A stretch of 64,000 nucleotides of DNA, taken from assembly GCF_963855985.1 (NCBI RefSeq), contig NC_087109.1, positions 5,104,001 through 5,168,000 on the forward strand, written 5' to 3'. The notes beneath the pieces are model-generated. The model saw nothing but the letters and a program-made list of their open reading frames with translations, was not told the DNA's origin and made no database searches. Each line of letters starts with the position of its first letter. Position 1 is the stretch's first letter. This DNA comes from Ostrinia nubilalis (taxonomy: Eukaryota > Arthropoda > Insecta > Lepidoptera > Crambidae). This document shows, piece by piece, positions 43,984 to 53,300 of this stretch. The translations under genes and the position numbers were made by a program.

Positions 43984-44189
43984 GGCCCAGAACAGACGGT
44001 GAAACGCAACTGCAACGAAACTGCAACTGCTAGTTACTTTTGAGTTGCATCTAAGTTTCTGCCATAGCGTCCGTTGAGAGACCATAAATGACGCGATCAG
44101 TTTGAAACTTTCAGTTTCAGTTTTATTCATCAGAATCATCAAAAAGTTGCAGTTTCGTTGCAGTTGCGTTTCATCGTCTGTTCTGGGCC
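43984..44189. mobile_element. PIF/Harbinger-like MITE (AGAACAG family), copy 2
   Basis: GGCCCAGAACAGACGGTGAA and the complement at the right end, TTA at 43981-43983 and 44190-44192. It keeps an 11-bp stretch near the right end (TTTCGTTGCAG) that copy 1 lacks, so the inverted ends are longer here. Confidence 0.88.
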
Positions 44190-44406
44190 TTAGGACTAGG
44201 TTCTTAGACTTTTTTTCTAAAAGGCTAACTAATATTCAAAATCTAGTCCAAGAGTGTATTTACGATTTGCGAATTCCAGACGTAAATAGAAATTTGATTG
44301 TCGCGTTATAAATAACTAGGCAATGCAAGCTAAATATACGTTTACTGCACTTGTGACGTAAACCATACGTTTAACTACGGCACAGCCAAAAAGAGGGTAC
44401 CTAACG

Positions 44407-44650
44407 AATTTCGTTCGTTCGTTCGTTTAGCCGAAATACGTCCACTGCTGGAGAAAGGCCTCTCCCAAGGATTTCCACAAAGACCGGTCCTGCGCCACTT
44501 GCATCCAGGCACCTCCAGCGACCTTCACCAGATCGTCGGTCCACCTAGTGGGAGGCTTGCCCACGCTACGTCTTCCGGCTCGTGGTCGCCACTCAAGAAC
44601 TTTCCTGCCCCAGCGGCCATCAGCTCTCCGAGCTATGTGCCCCGCCTGAA
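44407..44650 (-). mobile_element. RTE-type LINE 3' end, subfamily B
   Basis: Tail TTCGTTCGTTCGTT at 44409, then CGTCCACTGCTGGAGAAAGG through GTGGGAGGCTTGCCCACGCT to GAGCTATGTGCCCCGCC. One of the longer B copies. Confidence 0.8.
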
Positions 44651-44735
44651 CGAATTGAGTACCAGTGAGTTACATTTAATTTTGTTTTATTTCGAGATAA
44701 GACGCAGTAAGTACACAATCCCAGCCTATGACTAT

Positions 44736-44889
44736 GGCCTGGTTTCCACCAAAACAGTGGAGTTGAGAGAGTGGTATTTTAATAAGTAACCAATCAGATT
44801 TCGTTATTTCGATAATCAACTCTCCGCTTAACTTCTTTTCGGAAATCTCCTCTCTTCTCCTCTCCTCTCCGCTTATTGGAAACTGGGCC
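44736..44889. mobile_element. MITE with GGCCTGGTTTCC ends
   Basis: GGCCTGGTTTCCACCAAAAC ... GTTGAGAGAG at the left, CTCTCCTCTCCGCTTATTGG ... AAACTGGGCC at the right. Part of one arm recurs at 24898-24955. No clear target duplication. Confidence 0.6.
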
Positions 44890-45085
44890 TGAGTATAATG
44901 GACAAATAGCAGATACTGCTTGTCAGGTACTGCCATTCAGGTACAGCCTTTTGTCAGGTACTGCCCGTTTTTATATCTACTCATCAACCGAAGTATCAAT
45001 CTTTTCATAGCTCACGCTGAGTGTCGTTTACTTAATTACCAAGTTCCATAATTTTTACTGGATTGTATCTTAAATTAACTGTAAT

Positions 45086-45262
45086 CATCATCATCATCAT
45101 CATTTCAGCCATATGACGTCCACTGCTGAAAATAGGCCTCCCCCAATGATTTCCATAATGACCGGTTGGTAGCGGCCTGCATCCAGCGCCTTCCTGCTAC
45201 CTTTATGAGGTCATTCGTTCTACTTTGTGGGTGGACGGCCTACGCTGCTTTCCGATACGAAA
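45086..45262 (-). mobile_element. RTE-type LINE 3' end, subfamily A
   Basis: Six CAT repeats, then TTTCAGCCATATGACGTCCA through ACCGGTTGGTAGCGGCCTGC to GTGGGTGGACGGCCTACGC. Truncated near the KRSVGR codons. Confidence 0.8.
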
Positions 45263-45797
45263 TTAATTGTCATAACCCGCTTAAATCAATTAAAATGGAA
45301 GAGGGCAATAACTTCCACAGTTTAATAATCGACAGCCAATTCTTCCCACTTTATGTTATCAAGATTGTAAATGTTAAGATCTCTTCAGTAAAATTGAAAA
45401 CACAATTAACAGAATTTCCTTGAATGAACTTTTTGGTTCCAAACAAAAAGTTAACCCATCCTCAATTAAAATCCGAAAGTTTCGATTACTGTAAAGTGAA
45501 CTTGACATTGATTTGATTTAACTTTTGCTTCGATACTGGGGGAATCGCTAATCTTGTTGTACAATTTATACTTCTTAGTATTGTTGTTTTGTTACCTTAT
45601 AGTTAGGTACCTAAAAGTTCTTATTTATATAACCATACGGCTCAGTTTTCACGGAATAAATCGGCATTAGTTATCTAAGATAATTTATTGATAAGTCCTT
45701 TGTATTGACACAAATAAGATCTTCCTAAAACAATTCCCGTGTCAAAGTCCTGTGGACAGGGATCCACGAGGACAGGAAAATATTTGTGTGTATCATA
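45263..45797. other. No gene seen
   Basis: AT-rich DNA without a supported feature. Confidence 0.4.
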
Positions 45798-46185
45798 TAC
45801 AGGTTGTCCCAGAATGGGTTTATCAAACTGATAGGGGAGATAGCTCTACTAATGTACTATCCCTAAAAATATGAAGAAAAATAATCGCGCATTAGGACAC
45901 AAATTTTTTTTTTTTACAAAGTGAAAATAAATCAGCTTTGCTTAAGTATCTGGCTATAATTGCTGCATTTGGAGTTTATTTGTACTTTTTTCTTACTAAT
46001 ATTAATTGTACATGATCGCTTCGTTTATCTGTAAACAAAATTTTGGAAATAATGTCTAGATTTCGAGTATAGAGTACTTTATTTAAAAAAAAAATCCGTA
46101 CTCAACATTTTATTTTCATATTTTTCTGGGATAGTACAGCTACCTCCCCTAGCAGTTTGATTCACCCATTCTGGGACACCCTGTA
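45798..46185. mobile_element. 388-bp MITE with TA target duplication (TACAGGGTGTCCC type)
   Basis: TACAGGTTGTCCCAGAATGG at the left, complement of CCATTCTGGGACACCCTGTA at the right. The arms pair for about 75 bp, including TAGGGGAG.TAGCT. TA at 45796-45797 and 46186-46187. Mariner-like ends; interior AT-rich and non-coding. Confidence 0.85.
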
Positions 46186-46187
46186 TA

Positions 46188-47336
46188 TGGTTCATGGGGC
46201 CCCCTGTCCTGTACAATAATGCTGGAGCATAACAGCGTTACATCACATTGTTTAACGTGTTTATAGCGTTATAAATGGATGAATACGTAAACAAATAGGC
46301 AGATGCTCTTAAATCAGAAACCATTGTGCTATTTTTGACTTCATATTAGGTACCTGCTGTTGTTTGGGTACTTTTCATCGTGGATATTCAATCTAGAGAC
46401 AGTGTAAAGGTCAGGATAGCAAAAACTTAAGCAGTGAAAACAGTATTGATCTGGATTTCAGAGACATTGTTTGAGAATATCCCAAACAAAGTCCTAAACA
46501 TAACAATGTAGTGTTTGGGATTACTAGTCTCTGAATAATGTCGAGGTGAAGGTCTATAACAGCGAAACTTGAGCTGCAAGTAAATTTGTACGTGTACAAA
46601 AATGGTGGGAAAAAGAGGAAGTTAAAAAGTGCCATAGAGTACCTACGAGTGTCGTCTTGTTGTTGCCAGACGTTATTATTAAATGTTTACTAGTGTCAAA
46701 TAAATATTACCTAATAGTACCTACCAACCTATTCTCCCAAGATAAAAATAAGATAAATTCAAATGTTTAATATTGATTTATTGCTTCTTAATCACAATTT
46801 TTTGCACCACTGGCCGGCAACGAAAAAAAAAATCTGATCATAAATTGAATTCAGAGCGCTCGAGCGTATTGAAATTTAGGTATTTATGTATTCCTTCTTT
46901 AACACTAGTTAAAGGTACTATACTTTATTTCTTTAATATCTGTTATTCGTCCATTTTCTCGAAATTAAACTGGTTTCAGTGAAGATGTATGGTCTTGCCG
47001 TTAAAGTTTTGGTCCTGTCCCGTACAGCCTCCGGCATTTGAGGACGAAACTTTTAATGGATTCGATAAAATATCCTCAAAATGTGTTCACAAAATACACG
47101 CTGCTATACATTATCGTGGATTTTCCCGGCAATTTGTCTACTTTTATAACCACAACAGGGGAAATGTTGGTTGCATATTTTATAATCGTAACTCGGAAGT
47201 TCGTTGCCTGTAGGTACATTATCCATTCTGATGGAAAGTGATAATCAGGCTGAAGGTGGAAGAAAGGAAGCTTCACCCTGAGTCTTCAACCATAATGGAA
47301 TTGACTATTTTTAGCTCTAGACTTGGACAGAAAATT
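46188..47336. other. No gene seen
   Basis: Overlapping short frames at 46989-47241 lack recognised features. Confidence 0.4.
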
Positions 47337-47410
47337 TTGACTCCATTGGGAATCGAACCCGGCACTTCAAGGTCTGAGACAGGTGGTCTACCGTTAAATT
47401 ACAGAGTCGG
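47337..47410 (-). mobile_element. tRNA-derived SINE head
   Basis: The - strand has TTTAACGGTAGACCACCTGT (A-box-like) and GCCGGGTTCGATTCCCAATG (B box). It resembles the 42476 head more than the 32286 head. The body is not defined. Confidence 0.55.
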
Positions 47411-48420
47411 TACTATGTCTACGTATTTAATAGAGGTACAATACGCTTATTCTTTCCTTTGCGATTTGAATGAAGTAAAAGATGTGGTGTCAAGTTAAGA
47501 TGATGGGATTTAAGGTTCAGCCAAACCAACGCGATCACACGCGATCAGCCGGCGTGCAGCGATGGCGACCAGACTTAAATGCATTGATCGCCATCGCCAA
47601 ATTTAAGTCAGTCGCAGCGGCGAAAGTGCATGTTATAATAAATGCAAGTTTGCAATAAAATACTTAGTAATAAAAATTTGCGAGTTGACTCGTACAACCT
47701 ACTCGCAATATCGTCGACTATCTATTATACAGACCTAGAGATCGCAAACTCATACCCGAGTATAACTTACGCGGTATAGACGGCTCACGTTAAGCTCGGA
47801 AGCCCCTCAGCTGGCTCGATACCTCGTAATCGCTGTCATTCCAATAAGGGTCCCGACACACTTGTCGTCGCTTGCCTCTCTAACTGACGTATGAAGTGTG
47901 CGGTGCCCCTTACGAGCTCGAAGCCCAACTTAGTTTGTTTACGCAGGCCGATTACTCGAGAATCGAGATCAATAAAGTTCGGTCATCAAACAAATGTACC
48001 AATGCTTAGGTATTGGAATGTTTGTGGTTAAAGATATTTATTTTCTCAAAAAGATTACAATGCAATCACTTACAGAGAAACATTAATTTGTCTTAATAAT
48101 AATAAACAATACAAAAACGATTTAGCGTAGCAGTTCTATTAAAAGTGATTTTTTATTTTTATAAAGCAGGTAGGTGCAAATAAAATACAAGCCATCCAGT
48201 AAGTCACTGCGCGGCGCGGCGGCGGGCATGAATAGGTACAATTTGAAAACATGTTTTGTACGGGATAGGACACATTTAACATTTGAGCGAGTGGCTTATA
48301 GGCTGTTTTCATAATAATTTGACAAATTTGATATTTTATAATGATTTTATGATAAATGATAGTTAGTTTTTGACGTTATATTTATTAATATTATAATTGG
48401 TATTAATAAGTGTATTATTA
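47411..48420. other. No gene seen
   Basis: 47517-47635 holds imperfect inverted words (GCGATGGCGACCAGACTTAA against AATTTAAGTC and GATCGCCATCGC) suggestive of a decayed MITE. The rest is AT-rich. Confidence 0.4.
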
Positions 48421-48700
48421 TAATTAATTAGTATAATATAATGTACATATTTGTAATTAACTTACTCATCTTATTAATTATAACTTAATAATGATGATTG
48501 GCGGGTTTTAATTATTTTTATTATTATTATTTTTTATTGTTTAAATTTGATTATTTATTATAATTAATTAGTATAATATAATGTACATATTTGTAATTAA
48601 CTTACTCATCTTATTAATTATAACTTAATAATGATGATTGGCGGGTTTTAATTATTTTTATTATTATTATTTTTTATTGTTTAAATTTGATTATTTATTT
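48421..48700 (+). repeat. Exact tandem duplication, 2 x 140 bp
   Basis: 48421-48560 and 48561-48700 read as identical, each starting TAATTAATTAGTATAATATA. It lies next to the 3' end of the LINE and may be its 3' UTR or flanking DNA. Confidence 0.9.
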
Positions 48701-48736
48701 AATTTTTTTTTATGTTTGTAATTTGTAAATAATATA

Positions 48737-48737
<1 letters not shown>

Positions 48738-48768
<31 letters not shown>
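48738..48768 (+). repeat. TA dinucleotide microsatellite
   Basis: About 14 TA units, 17 bp from the LINE ORF2 stop. It could be the LINE's 3' simple-repeat tail. Confidence 0.9.
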
Positions 48769-48771
<3 letters not shown>

Positions 48772-48784
48772 AATTAATTTATTT

Positions 48785-49846
48785 TTAGGCATTCAATATG
48801 TGATGTTTTAAAAGCTTTTTAAAGGTATGTAGTGATTTAGCGTCCTTTATATCTCTGGGCAATTTATTGTAATATTGGACTCCTTCATATAGGATACTTT
48901 TTTTCCCGTAACCTGTTCTGGGGGCTATTAAGCAGATGTTGTTAGCTCGCCTGGTCATACGTTTATGATACTCGATTTTTTTGGTAAATGTCAAAGTGGA
49001 GTGAATATCTTTAGTTAGAATTTTTCTTATGAGGTGACATGTATTAAATTTATAAATTTGGGTCAAATTCATTAATTTTGATTTTTTGTATACGTCTGTA
49101 GTAGGTGTTCGATAATTATACTGAAATAAGGTTTTAATGAATTTATTTTGAGATATTTGTAATCTTTGTATGTTTGTTTTGTTAGCTGAGCCCCAAATTT
49201 CTACAAGGTAGTCTAGGTGGGGTTTTACTAGGGAATTATAGATTGTGTATCTAACATATGTTGGTAGACATCTAACTATGTTTTTTATTGCACCAGTTAG
49301 CGAAGAGACTTTACTACGAATTTTTTCAATGTGCGATTCCCATGTTAGTTTTTCATCTAGCACGAGGCCCAAGTATTTTTCTTTAGCTACCCTATTAATT
49401 TCCTGTCCATCAATTGACAAAGGATTGAAGTTATCAATCTTTTTATTTTTAGCGGCGAATATTATGTAGTTTGTTTTTGTAGCATTAATTGTAAGCAAGT
49501 TAGATTGTAGCCAATTGTGTAGAACATTGAGGTCGTACTGTGCGTTATCAATTATTGTTTTCATTGAGTGACCGCTATAAAATAGGCTTGTATCATCAGC
49601 GTACAGGGTGATGTCTCCTTTGAGTCCGACCTGATGTATATTATTTACGTAAATTAGGAATAGTAAGGGCCCCAATATTGATCCCTGGGGAACACCGCAA
49701 GTGATCAATCTTGGCTCGCTTTTCTCATTATCGATCTTGACGACCTGGTTCCTGTTCGTAAGGTATGATTCAAACATTTGATACGCTGTGCCTGAGATGC
49801 CTAAAGCTTTCAGTTTTGATAAAAGTATACGGTGGCTAACTGTATC
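48785..49846 (-). CDS. LINE ORF2 C-terminal part: reverse transcriptase palm/thumb
   Basis: Continues ORF2 beyond the BEL/Pao insert in the same frame (DTVSHRILLSKLKALGISG follows the target duplication). It holds RT box B GVPQGSILGPLLF and the catalytic box C YADDT, then LLTINATKTNYIIF and the thumb. About 353 codons to the stop at 48785. It now lacks a start of its own; the first Met is at 49777. As part of the LINE it would prime reverse transcription on nicked target DNA. No frameshift seen. Confidence 0.9.
   Translation of the reverse strand, partial: DTVSHRILLSKLKALGISGTAYQMFESYLTNRNQVVKIDNEKSEPRLITCGVPQGSILGPLLFLIYVNNIHQVGLKGDITLYADDTSLFYSGHSMKTIIDNAQYDLNVLHNWLQSNLLTINATKTNYIIFAAKNKKIDNFNPLSIDGQEINRVAKEKYLGLVLDEKLTWESHIEKIRSKVSSLTGAIKNIVRCLPTYVRYTIYNSLVKPHLDYLVEIWGSANKTNIQRLQISQNKFIKTLFQYNYRTPTTDVYKKSKLMNLTQIYKFNTCHLIRKILTKDIHSTLTFTKKIEYHKRMTRRANNICLIAPRTGYGKKSILYEGVQYYNKLPRDIKDAKSLHTFKKLLKHHILNA
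49842..49846. repeat. BEL/Pao target-site duplication, left
   Basis: GTATC, identical to 56049-56053 on the other side. Five bases is the usual size for BEL/Pao. Confidence 0.92.
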
Positions 49847-50026
49847 TGTTAAATAAAACAGGCGGAGTATTTTATAGCAAATTTTGATTTATTGAAACCA
49901 ATTTATAAATGCACACAATATGGCTGCGCTGCGCTCCAAAATAGAAGAGAGAGCATAGAGTAAAGACCAATCTAATCATAGACAATATTTTTTACTTTTT
50001 TAATTTTTTATGTTCCGTATTGAACA
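49847..50026 (-). repeat. BEL/Pao 3' LTR (180 bp)
   Basis: In element orientation it starts TGTTCAATACGGAACATAAA and ends CTCCGCCTGTTTTATTTAACA-type text (TG...CA). It reads as identical to the 5' LTR at 55869-56048. It contains CAATAAATC (poly(A) signal) and TATAAA-like words. Confidence 0.95.
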
Positions 50027-50378
50027 TAAGTTGGGGCGGGCACTGAGTTACAAAAACAATTATTGATATACCTAATTAGAAAGTAAAGCCCATTTTTAAT
50101 TTAAGTGACAGACATACTGTCTAATACTGTAAACCATAACACATCATTATGTCTTAAACTTATTCTTAACATCTACAATAATTAAATGCTAATTATATGT
50201 TAATAAAGTATTCTAAGTTAGTGCCTTTTTATTTTATTTTGTTAATTGTTACATCTTTATTTTTACCTTTGTTATATTTACTTTTAAATTATTTATTATA
50301 CTACTTGTTACATTTTATTTTTATATTTGTTATGCTTATTTACTTTTAATTTATTTAATACAAATGACAATAAACATA
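50027..50378. other. BEL/Pao 3' non-coding region
   Basis: Between the pol stop and the 3' LTR. AT-rich with no frame. The expected polypurine tract at the LTR edge is not seen on the coding strand; the G-rich run TTGGGGCGGG is on the other strand. Confidence 0.6.
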
Positions 50379-53300
50379 TTAGATGTCTTGCAAGGGTAAA
50401 GGACACAATTTGGTATAAGACCTTACATAAATTTTATTATTATGACCCATTTTAACATCTGCGACTCTGACTCTACCGTCAGGTCCTGGAAAAGTTTTAA
50501 CAATTCGACCCATAGACCAACATAAAGGTGAAACATCTTTTTGCTTTACAATAACTAGATCACCTTCTTTAAGGTTTACATGATCACGTTTCCATTTTGG
50601 TCTATTTTGAAGAGATGTTAAATAATCTTGAGACCAGAGTTTCCAAAAGTCCTGCTTTATTTTACAACAAAGATCCCAAATCTTGAGTCTATTATTATTT
50701 TTATTAGTAAGATCCACCTCTGGGTAACTAGTTAATGGACAACCAATTAAAAAATGCCCAGGTGTTAAGTAACTTAAGTCAGAAATATCTCTACTCATGG
50801 GAAGCAGTGGCCTGGAGTTCAAAATGGCTTCTATTTGTGTAAGAATTGTATTAAATTCTTCTGAAGTTAAAGATAAGCTACCAATTACTCTCTTAATGTG
50901 GTATTTTACACTCTTGACCCCTGCTTCCCAGAGTCCACCAAATTCAGGACTGTAACTTGGGATAAATTTAAATTTTATTAAATTATTTGAACAATAATTT
51001 TCTACATCATTTACATGAGATTTGTTTGAAAACAAATCATACAATTCTTTTAATTTGTTAGATGCTCCTTTAAAGGTTTTAGCATTATCACAATATATGG
51101 AGGATGGTAGACCTCTCCTAGCTATAAAACGCTGTAGACATGCCAAGAAAGCTGCAGTTGTCAAGTCGCTGACTAGCTCTACATGAATAGCCTTAGTAGA
51201 AAAACATACAAAGACAGCAACATAACCCTTGTTTACAATAGGTTTTCGTACACGAGCAACCTTGATGTTGAATGGTCCACAGAAATCGACTCCAGTGACT
51301 TGAAATGGTCGAGATGCTGAAATTCTAGGTGAAGGTAAGGAACCCATAAGTTGCTTAGCAGCTATTGCTTTATTTCGAAAGCAAGTTAAGCATTTGTGAA
51401 CTACCTTTTTTACCTCTCTAATTCCATTTAATAGCCAAAATTTTTGTGAAAGAGAGCTCAGAACTAGCTTGGCTCCAGCATGAAGGAGTCTCAAGTGTTC
51501 TTTTCTTATCATCATATACACAACATTGTTAGATTTTGGTAAAATAATAGGATATTTTTTGTCATAGGACAAATTAGTTGCATTTTGGAGCCTACCTCCT
51601 ACTCTTAATACTGAATTACTATCCAAGAATGGATGCAAACTGCTCATGTGTGAATTAATTTGATTACCCTTTTGCAATAACTCAATTTCTTTTGAAAATG
51701 TTTCATGTTGAATATGTTTTATGATGACCAGCTCAGCCGATTCTAACTCTTGGGGAGAGATGGAACCAGATAACTTATTATTTTTATTTAGACAATTATT
51801 TTTGAATCGTAAGAGTAGAGCTATAACTCTTTGAAGCTTATTGAAATCTGAATATTTATCAAAAATATTGTATTGAATTTCAGAGTGGGTTTGTTGTAAT
51901 TGACAGACATTTTGATTTTCTTCTTTATAAAGTTCTGAAACTTGAGGAGTTGAAAAAGTAATATTATGCTGAAATTGATAATCTGATAGAAAAGATGGGC
52001 CGTGCCACCATAGTTGGTTATATTGTAATTTGTATGGAGCAATACCTCTTGATAGGAGGTCTGCAGGATTATCAACTCCTTTGACATGAGACCAGGTGAA
52101 ATTTTTAGTTAAAGCTTGAATGTCTCTGACTCTATTGGAAACATAGGTTCCTTTGACTTTATCAGAGGAGAGCCATGCTAAGACTATCTGCGAGTCTGTA
52201 TATAAAACCACCTTTAAGTTGGGGTACCTGTCAATCAAGGATTTATAGACCTTTGAAGAGAGTTCCGAAAGTAGGAGAGCGCCATTAAGCTCTAGGTTTG
52301 GGATGGTAAGTTTTCTACTAAGAGGGGCAACTCTAGATTTTGAGCACAATAAACTGACCTGGACCTGACCATCATTTGATAAAGATCGAAGAAATATGCA
52401 GCAACCTATGGCATGTAGAGATGCATCAGAAAATCCAACCAGTTCCACTGTCTCTATATTATCAAAGCCTACAGCTGCTCTGGGTATTTGGATTGTACCC
52501 ATGTCTTTTAGTTCTCTAAGGATTTTTTGCCATGTGGGCAACAGAGCAGTAGGTAGGGTAGAGTCCCAATTTATCTTAGATTTCCACACTTCCTGCATGA
52601 ACAATTTAGTTTTGACTACTATAGGGCCTATTAAGCCAAGAGGATCATACATTTTTCCAATAAAGCTCAATATGTCTCTCTTGGTTTGAAGATTATTGTT
52701 ATCATCAGCTATGGAGCATGAAAATAAAAAAGTATCAGTAAGTACATCGTACTTTAAACCTAGTGTTTTAATAATATTGTCCTTATTGAGGGCAATCTGA
52801 TCAAAATATTTAATACTATCAGGCAAATCATGCAGAGTTTCTGGGAAATTTGAACACCACTTATGTAAGTTAAAACTGCCTATTTTCATTAATTCTATTA
52901 ACTGTTGTTTTAGCTCAAAAATTTCCTCTTTGCTATTTGCACCACAGATTATGTCATCAACGTAAGTACTTTGTTTGATAGCCTTTGCAGCAGCTGGAAA
53001 CTGATCCTGATATAATTGAGCAAGTTCAATTAAGCATCTGGTACTTAAAAACATGGAGGATTTAAGACCATAAGTTACTGTTTGCAACTGTAAACATGAA
53101 ATAGGTTTTTCAGGGTCATCTCTCCACAAGATATTCTGCAATGGTCTAAACTTTTCACTAACAAAACACATTCTAAACATTTTCTCAATATCACACATGA
53201 GAGTGTACTTGTAGGTTCGCAAAAGTGTAAGTATGTTAAATAAATCATTTTGAACTATTGGGCCATTCAACATCAAGTCATTCACTGAGACACCATTTTT

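Noticed and set aside
46989..47276. Three overlapping short frames
   Set aside because: They overlap on both strands and none has a recognisable motif.
49847..50026. Solo LTR or SINE next to the LINE
   Set aside because: It is matched by an identical LTR 5.8 kb away and by the 5-bp duplication, so it is part of a complete element.
52396..52689. Frames on the + strand inside the BEL/Pao element
   Set aside because: Antisense shadows of the long gag-pol frame.
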